A stretch of 64,000 bases of DNA. It comes from Ottelia alismoides (Eukaryota; Streptophyta; Magnoliopsida; Alismatales; Hydrocharitaceae). This document shows, piece by piece, positions 50,301-59,300 of this stretch. The notes under the pieces are model-generated. The model searched no databases. It worked only from the letters and a program-made list of their open reading frames with translations, and was not told the origin of the DNA. The DNA is taken from contig JAZKJV010003268.1 in NCBI GenBank assembly GCA_037367405.1, positions 186,001-250,000 on the forward strand, read 5' to 3'. The translations under genes and the position numbers were made by a program. The number at the start of each line of letters is the position of its first letter. Position 1 is the stretch's first letter.

Positions 50301-53300
50301 ATTGGTTGATATGGTTTTTTTTCACTATTTGCATCTAGTGTCTTGGTTTGCTAATTGCTCCTTTGCAAACTAAAATTTTCCGAAATTCTGGTTGACTTTT
50401 TCAGGGTTCCCTTAATCGAGAATTGAAGATTTGGGTGTCTGCTAGCTCAGAAGGGTGGTTACTACCTGGAGAATCAGAGTCGTGGCATTGCACACAGACA
50501 TTGGAGTTGAGGAGCTCGTCTGTAGCGCAGGTTGAGGATGCCTTTTTCAACCAGGTTGTTGCCTTGCCTCAGGCAAGCTTGATATTATTAGCAAATGCTA
50601 AAAAGAATGCCATATATGCTGTACATGTGGATTATGGTCCAAATCCAGTTTCTACTCGCATGGATTATATATCTGAGTTCATGGTCACTATGCCTATTTT
50701 GAGCCTTACAGGGACCACGGACTGCTTGCCTGATGGGGAACAGGTGGTTCAAGTATACTGTGTCCAAACACAGGCTATTCAGCAATACACTTTAGATTTG
50801 GCTCAGTGCTTGCCACCAACTCTAGAGGCCACAAGGTTGGAGAATGCACCTCGCTTCTCTCAATCGTTTGAGCCACCCACCTTAAGCGCTATTTCGCACC
50901 AAGATGCTTCTCATGGTACTGTTGCAACTGAGATTTCTGTAGGAAATGTTCTGTCTAATTCACAAGTTTCCCCTAGCAGCTATGAATCTACGATATGGTC
51001 TGCAGTGTCTGGTGCTTCAGAAAGTTTTGTTATTCAGGAGCCAGTTGCATTCAATATGGAATCTAAAAACTACACTCCAGCAATTTCGAGCGTGGATGGT
51101 AATGTTGCCCTCATGTCTCCCCGATCAGCTCTAAATTTAGATATGTCTCGAAGATTACTGGCTCCTAGAGGCTCTGCAGAAAGTTTGGAGCAGGTTCGTC
51201 TGGATGAGCTTGCTTCTAATCAGGGTCTTACCGATTACTCCATTGAAAAGAGAAGTGAGGATTATATCTCGGTTATTGCTTCTGCAGCTGCAAATCCCTC
51301 TATGGGTGAATCTGCTTCTGCACTTCAGAGTTCATACCTTTCAAAAGCAGACAATAATGCCCCTCATCTAATCACTCCTTCAGAAATTCTTTCCGGGGCT
51401 ATAGCGTCATTTGAGAACACAACAATTGTTCAGGAGCAAAAAATGGGTGAATCGGCAATTCCAAATATTGTCGAGCATGTCCTTGAGAGTGACAAATTTG
51501 AAGTCACAGTACTGGATGCAAGTCCTTCAGGAGATTTATTTGTAGAGAATGAGAAACCTACTGCTGAGACTTTGCAACCTAATGTTGTGACTGTTAATGA
51601 GGGCTCTTCCTCAAAAGCAGATGTTTCTTTTAAGGATGTTACTCAGTCTGTCGATGCCAGAGACAGTGATGGCATAGAAGAGTCCCTGCCCGCAGATACC
51701 GGGGTGGAATTACAAGAGATGGCAAATGACATTTCAGAAAAGCTTATAGATTCCACAGAAGCTGAGGAAGAGTTACCTGGTTCGAAGGGTAGGAAACAGA
51801 AAGCAAAGCAGCGACCAGCTTCTGGAGCATCTTCATTTTCTGCCAGTCCATTCAACTCCATGGATTTAGGAAACGAGCATGTGGGGTGCTCGGGTGCTAT
51901 ATTCAATGATGCTGCTTTGTCTACTATTTATTCGTTGCAGGATACTGTTAACAAGGTGAGTGAAAAAGATGCAGTATTTCAGTTTTTCTTTCAATAAAAA
52001 GACGATCTGTAAACATACAATCAAGGCTTTAAAAACGTGAGGCGGATCGATGCGATTTTCCGTTATTGAGGCGGGACGTAAGCCTCGAGGCGATCAAGGT
52101 AAGCCTCCGTTTATGGAGAGAAATCGTGGAAAACTATTATCTAACATAATTTCATTGTCTTAAAATCCTATACTTCAACTATTCACAAAATTTATTATCA
52201 TAGTTCTAAATTTGGTTATTTTCAAATTATATATATGCACACAATATACCATATTAATGATTATGCAATATTATATTGTAAACATGTGAATTCCTAATAT
52301 TTTTTTTTAAAACGTACAGTCTCTTGAACATATAACATGCTTCCTGTAGTGATATAATCAATTGAATATCATTAGTTAGTTGATATAAAATTTTGTCCAT
52401 ACTAATTAGACACAATCACTATAAACTTGCATGATTTCTTTGATGCAATGAGGATTGTAATATAAATGTAGAATATATATTTACAAAATAATATATCTCG
52501 GGACTAGGATATAATAATACCATAATATATTTTTTGTGTCTTGTGACTAATATGTGTGTATATATATATGAGGAAATATGACTAACTTATGTGTACTACT
52601 TGACATATAAGTTTCGTCATTACATGAGGTTTGTTCCTACAGATGTGGCTAATAATATTATATATATTGTTACTGTGACTTGTATGGGAATAATCTATGC
52701 TTTATAACTTTAATATTAGTGCAAAAATATAACTTTATATAGTTTATTATTTATTTAACAACAGACCGTGGCAGCGACTCGGTACCACCTCACTGCCTTG
52801 GTACCACCTCGGGTCTGTTAGGCTTACGCCTTGGATTTCCAGACTGAGGCTATAGCCTCGTGGCGGTTTTTATGGAAAACTGCTTCGGGACTTATGCTTT
52901 GGCTCCTTGAGGCGCGTTTTTAAAGCCGTGCATACAATTACACTTTGGTACTAATCTTCCTTCAGTCTTCCCAACTTGAATTGCCATTCATTGTCCTCTT
53001 AAGCTCTCTTGGACGAAGGAACACATTTCAAAGTTTTGCAATGTTTGTGATGTGGTCATAACTCAAACTATACTTTTACAACATATTGCCAATTCACAAC
53101 TTAAAACCATCCGGGGATGTTTCTTTTCTGGATGAAGTTCTGGAATAAGACATAAAGGCCACTTAAACGCATTCCTTTTTGAATTTTGCCGTGAATGTTC
53201 TGTTTGGGATCTGGATGTCTTCTCTTTCTCTCGTTTAAAGAAAAGGATCAGAGTTTTTTTTATCCTTTGATTTCAACCATACGAGAAAGAATAAGAAATC

Positions 53301-56300
53301 TCACTTTGTTTCCCTTAAAAATGGCATGATCTATAAATTGAGGTTAATAAATGGAAGCGCAATACGGTTGCAAAAAGTGGAATTTGACTTGTCCAGCAAG
53401 CAAATGAGGGTGATATTATCCTACAGTGACCCTTTTCCTGGTATTCTCTTTGGTTGTTAAACAGGAAATAGCCCTCATATAAATGGTTTTTATGTTTTCA
53501 TAAGAATTAGTTTCTTGACAACCATGAAATAAAACCCGTGGAACATTGATGGAACTAATAAACTTATCAGTGTTGAAGGGTGTTGAAGGCAAGGGGACAT
53601 GTATAGCCTCAGCATTATGCACGATATGCTTTTTGTCATTACAGTTATTGGCTTTTTTGGATCTATGCTGGGTTATGATTCAAATGTATTTGTTAAGATG
53701 CACAGATCCATGTAGTTTCTGTTATTTGTTTGGTATTTTGAACATTTGATACCCTCTCGTCAGTGGATATTCTACACTTGAGTAAAAAGAAAGGGTGGAA
53801 TGACTTTGCTAGATTGAGTAAAAAGAAAGGGCGGAACATTGGATCTATGCTGGGTTTTGATTCAAATATATTTTTTAAGATGCACAGATCCATATAGTCC
53901 ATCCCACTTAAAGTGGGAGAAGGCTTAGTTGTTGTTTAAAATGAAAAATTGACTAACACCGTGTTTGACTATTTTCTGTTATTTGTTTGGTAAAATTTTG
54001 AACATTTGATACCCTCTCATCAGCAGATATTTTACACTTGAGTAGAAAGAAAGGGAGGAATGACTTTTCCTTGGTCAAACCGTTTCTTTTTACTCATTCA
54101 TTCTGTTGGAGCTGCGTTTGCACAACTGTCTTTTCCTTGATCTTGATACTGTCCCATCCTTTTCTCGTTCTGAGTTCTATATGTTTTTAGTTTGTTTTGA
54201 TGCCAAACTTGTAGAAGGGGTTAAATTATGACCTGTTGCACTTGATCCTGACTACAGTCATTTTCATGTAGTCTTGAGCAATTGTTCTCTGGAAATTATG
54301 TACATAGAAAATTTTCGCTTTTCTTTGTGCTTAATGGTGATCTTATATTTATTTCATCTGAAATACTGTGTATATTGATAGTGAATTCACTTGACGTTTT
54401 GTTCTGCCAGTAATATCACGTAAGTTGATTTCTGGAGGGATAGTTTTTTTAAAAAATTAAGGAACTATCTATAAAAACATTCTTGAAGATACTTATAATC
54501 AAGGTTGCAGAAGTCAGTACTTGCCTACTCGGCCGGCGGGGTCACTAATTAAGGATTAATCTGCAATCAGGCGACTAATCAGATTTAGTTGGCCTTTAGT
54601 CTATTTTAAATTTTTTTATTATTTTTAACTTCTAAATAAACTTTTACATGTACATTCTTATATATTTGCATAGATTTAAGCCTTTTCAATACTATAATAC
54701 ATTCGTAAAAACATAACAAGAATACTACACCTATTAAAGAATTTAACATTCATGAAATGAACAGAATAAATATACTAACTAATAGCATTAGCAGCGAATG
54801 AATATCATACAAAAGTAAACCAGCCCTATGTAGATGTTTATGTTTAGCAATAGCATTAACATAAATACAAAGCTGAAAGGTATAAAATATTGATATGTCT
54901 TGAATTCTGACCATCTGATGTCGCTCATGTGCCACCATACTCTACCAGCACGGGGTTCTCGCTGATAGCGTGTTTTTTTTAAATGACTGGTTGTAAATGG
55001 TTTAAACTATGCATAATGACTTTTGCAACCTTGAGAAATCATAAAAACTAAGAACACAAACAAAGAGAAATAGGAACCATCAGAATAGCATAAGCAATTA
55101 AAAAAATCTCATTTAAAATCAGCCTGTTAGGCTGACTAGTCAGCCCGAGTAGGGCCGATAATGGTTTATGGAGTCATATCATTCAAATCAGGCTCCTTTT
55201 TCCTACCCGCTGGCATAGTGAATGCTTTGCTGTTATTACAGATGCTGGCTGCTCAGAAGGAAATGCAGAAGCAACTCTCTGCAACTGTTGCTCTTCCTGT
55301 GACTAAAGAAGGCAGACGAATTGAGACGTCTCTGGGTCGCAGCATGGAGAAAACAATGAAAAGCAATGTTGATGCTCTATGGGCTCGCTTCCAGGAGGAT
55401 GGTGCCAAACGTGAAAAGTCTGAAAGGGAACGCCTTCAACAAGTGACTAGTCTTCTCACAAACTCTATGACGAAAGAATTACCTGCCATGCTCGAAAAGA
55501 CATTAAAGAAGGAAATTTCGGCCATTGGCCCTGTCATTGCTCGTACAGTTACTCCAGTATTAGAGAAAACCATTTCTTCCACTGTGGCAGATTGCTTTCA
55601 GGTACCACTTTGAATTTGCATAGTTTGCCTTTCTTCATCTTATGTCCTTTATTTTACTGTTTCGCAGAGGAGTGTTGGAGACAAGGTCGTGACACAATTG
55701 GAGAAGTCGATTAATTCCAAGCTCGAGCCTATGCTGGGAAGGCAAATACAGGCACAGTTTCAATCTTCTGGAAAACAGGCTCTTCAGGTACTGGCAAGAG
55801 TGTACCGTCAAATTAGTTTTTAATAGTATTGCAGTTCCTTTTGGTTCAAAATGTCTTGCAGTTCTTGCTGTATAAATTATCCAACACCCTGGGTAGATGT
55901 CTAATCGTGGTCTCATCCTTACGAACATGCTATCATCTAGTTCAATGTCTATTGTTTATTTTTCTGTAATATTTGAGTGGGTCGAATTAAGAGTTTAAAG
56001 GTATCTTATGTTAGAAAGTCTCTTTGCTTGAGAATTCAAAATTGATTTTTATTTTCATATCCTTTCTGATTTTTATGCAGGAGGCACTGCGATCAACTCT
56101 TGAATCTTCAGTGGTCCCTGCTTTTGAGAAATCCTGCAAATCTATGTTTGAGCAGGTGGATGCCGCATTTCACAAAGGGATGAGTGAACATAGTGCAGCT
56201 TCTCAGAAGCAATTTGAATCAACTCATACCTCCTTGGCGCTCACTTTGAGGGTATGAGATTCTATAATCTGATTTATTGTCTTGTCCTTGTGGGATATGC

Positions 56301-59300
56301 ATGATTCTAATAAAATCTTCGATTAATTTGCTATTGAACTTCTAATATCAGGCACATTACCACGTTATCCCCGACTTTCACCTCGATCCTTGAATCAATG
56401 TTTAAATTGTTTCATTTGAATGAAATCCCGACTTCCCTCCAAAGGATTTGGAGACTGTTATGTTCAAATTATTTTTTTGCTGCTTGGGACATTGGCAGAT
56501 CTCTTAAATCAAATGGTCAGCCTGCATTAGTTGTGAGATACTGAAACTGGTATATCTATGTAATGGGAGTACTTGTGGAGATTTTTGAACCGCCCATATT
56601 TTTCAATTTCTTTTTGGAGGACATGTTCTCCCGTTGGCTGATCTTTTTCTTTTAAAAAATAATTCTCGTCTGTGCAATAGTTTTCAGTCAGTTGTAAAGT
56701 GAAACGGTGCTTCTTTTGTTCTTTATTTCAAAATTTGGATGGATCAAGGATATGCAGATATGATCATGCTCTTGATTTGGTGAGCTCAACGGAATATTGG
56801 GTTTGGATTTTGAATCTTTGTATTTCCCTCGATCTAGTGGAAGCGTATGCTTTAGATTGACCTTTTCTTTTTAAGAACTTGTCCCTTTTCTAAAAGAAAC
56901 TTGTAGTCCCAATTTCACTTGACGCATTTTTATCATCAATGCAAATCTGAATATGAATCCTAGTCTTGATTTTGTTCACTTTCTTATATTTATGAAAAGG
57001 AAAATCTCAATTCCATTATGTGATCTGAGTCTGTTTTTACACTCACTAGTTCATGATTGTGATATTCTGCTTTATAAATTTTCAGGATGCAATCAACTCG
57101 GTATCATCAATAACTCAAAGCTTAACAAACGATGTCGCTGAGGGACAGCGCAAGATATTAGCTCTTTTATCTTCGGGGAACCAAAAGGCCCTAAACTCAT
57201 TGGCCATCCAACAAGGGAGTGATGCTTTGGGTGGACTGCCTGTGGTAATATTCAGTTGCTGGGATCTAATAAATGTTTTATCCGTTGCCTCTGAGGTCTT
57301 TTCATATGCACAATTACAGTGGGAAATCATCCAGTTTTTTGTTGACATCTATTGTTTTGCTTGCAGGCTGAGGTTCCTGTAGACCCAACCAAAGAGCTTG
57401 TAAGATTGGTTTCTGACCGCAAGTTTGAGGAGGCATTTACTCTAGCTCTTCAAAGAAGTGATGTTGCCATTGTCTCATGGTTATGTTCTCAGGTATATTT
57501 CCTTCTAATGTTTTGTTTGTGGGGGAATGAAATCCTTTTGTTAAGAAAAATATGCCCAAGAAGTGACGGATTGATTGCTATAGGCATTGACTGTGGTTCC
57601 AGGATTGTTGGATTTTTTCCCAATAGATTCCATGAAAAAGATAGTGGGAGAAGGCTTTGTTGCGTTAGGTAGTTGACGGCCAGCGTAAAAAATAGTCGAA
57701 GCTTTCAACATGGATTTGAGCAAGAATCCATGTAGCCGACCCTACTTATAGTGGGAGAAGGCTTAGTACATTTTTAGCCGACCCTACTTAAGTGTGGGAA
57801 AAGGCTTTGTTGTTGTTCTTGTAGATTCCACGAAAAAGGACTCCTGTCATGACTTTGGAACTGGGATCCGATGGTCATGAACACGTGGCTCTGGATCCAA
57901 ATCACCAGTTGGAGATTGAGTTTGCTTCGTATCTAACCCAGGGTGTTTATGCACATTGTAAATGTGAAGTTTTCCTACTCTTTGTTCTTAAGTTGGTTGT
58001 TGCGGGTTGCAGCACTCGAAAATATAGACAGGATAAAAAAGTGCTAAGCTTTCTCCCACTATAAGTAGGGTCGGCTACATGGATTCTTGCTCAAATCCAT
58101 GTTGAAAGATTCGACTATTTTTTACGCTGGCCGTCGACTACCTAACGCAACCCCTGCAAGAGTGGGATTTGAACCCTGGTCTTTTGTGTGGTAGACACAC
58201 TGTACTACCACTAGACCATTAAGTGGGTTCTTAAATCATGACCTGTTCAACCGATGTGTTAGACCATCAAAGCGAATTGGATGAGAATATCCGCTACCTT
58301 TTTTTAGTAACGTGAATATAGTTCATAATTGTTTATTAACTAACAGTAGTGCAAGTAAGTTATAGAGAAGAGGATATAGGAAGCATTAAATTCTTGAGCA
58401 GGTCTATGCTTCAGAATATTGGCAATTAGCTCCCCAGGTTGAATAAAAAAGTAGCTAATGTCTGAAAATTTATTCGTGGGCATAAATTTCTGGTTTCATT
58501 CTGTATTATGCTAGTTGTGTAGCATGGATTTTAAACCTAGACTGCACCGCGGTTGTATCTAAATGTTGGGAATTGCACCTTGAGAATAATCTTCAGCTTC
58601 ACTCGTGGTGGTTTCAGTGAAGAAAAAATAATTCTAAGATGCCTCAACTGTGTAATATACGTTGTAGTTGATGTAATACATGGCACTGTTACATATGCGA
58701 ATCTAGTTTCTGATAGAAAAACTGATTATAATATTGATTTGGTTTGTAATCAGCATTTGTTTTTGTAAAGGTCAATCGAGTTCATATTGAAGAATATTAC
58801 ATTCTTTTAGTCTATTTATATCTACATTCTCATTTTAATTTTCTTTCATGGGTTTACTTTTTTTTAAAAAAAACATTTTATTTTATCACTGGATTATTTT
58901 ATTGTTTTTCCATTAAAACCACTATTTATACGCACCTTTAATGTGTTGATGCATGTCTTTGTTTGGTACGCTTCACCCGCTTCAAAACATATAGTATGCC
59001 ATGCATCCTCTGTGATGTATGGTGATCGACTCCAGAGATGCTGATATAACAAACGTGCCTGCAAATGGGGCTTATCTGTGTTATGCTCATTTTCAACCTT
59101 CAACTCTCTCTTGACTTACCTGCAGGTTTATCTAACCGTATATCGTACCTTCCCAGGTTGATCTTCAGGGCATCTGCCTAATGGTGCCGCTGCCTCTTAG
59201 CCAAGGTGTTTTGCTGGCATTGTTCCAGCAGCTTGCTTGTGACCTTGGCAAGGACACATCTCAAAAGTTAGCATGGATGACTGAGGTTGCAACAGTTATA

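Noticed and set aside
58160..58226. A functional tRNA gene
   Set aside because: A and B boxes are present, but the sequence does not form a full cloverleaf with acceptor stem and continues directly into RTE-derived DNA, so it is a SINE head.
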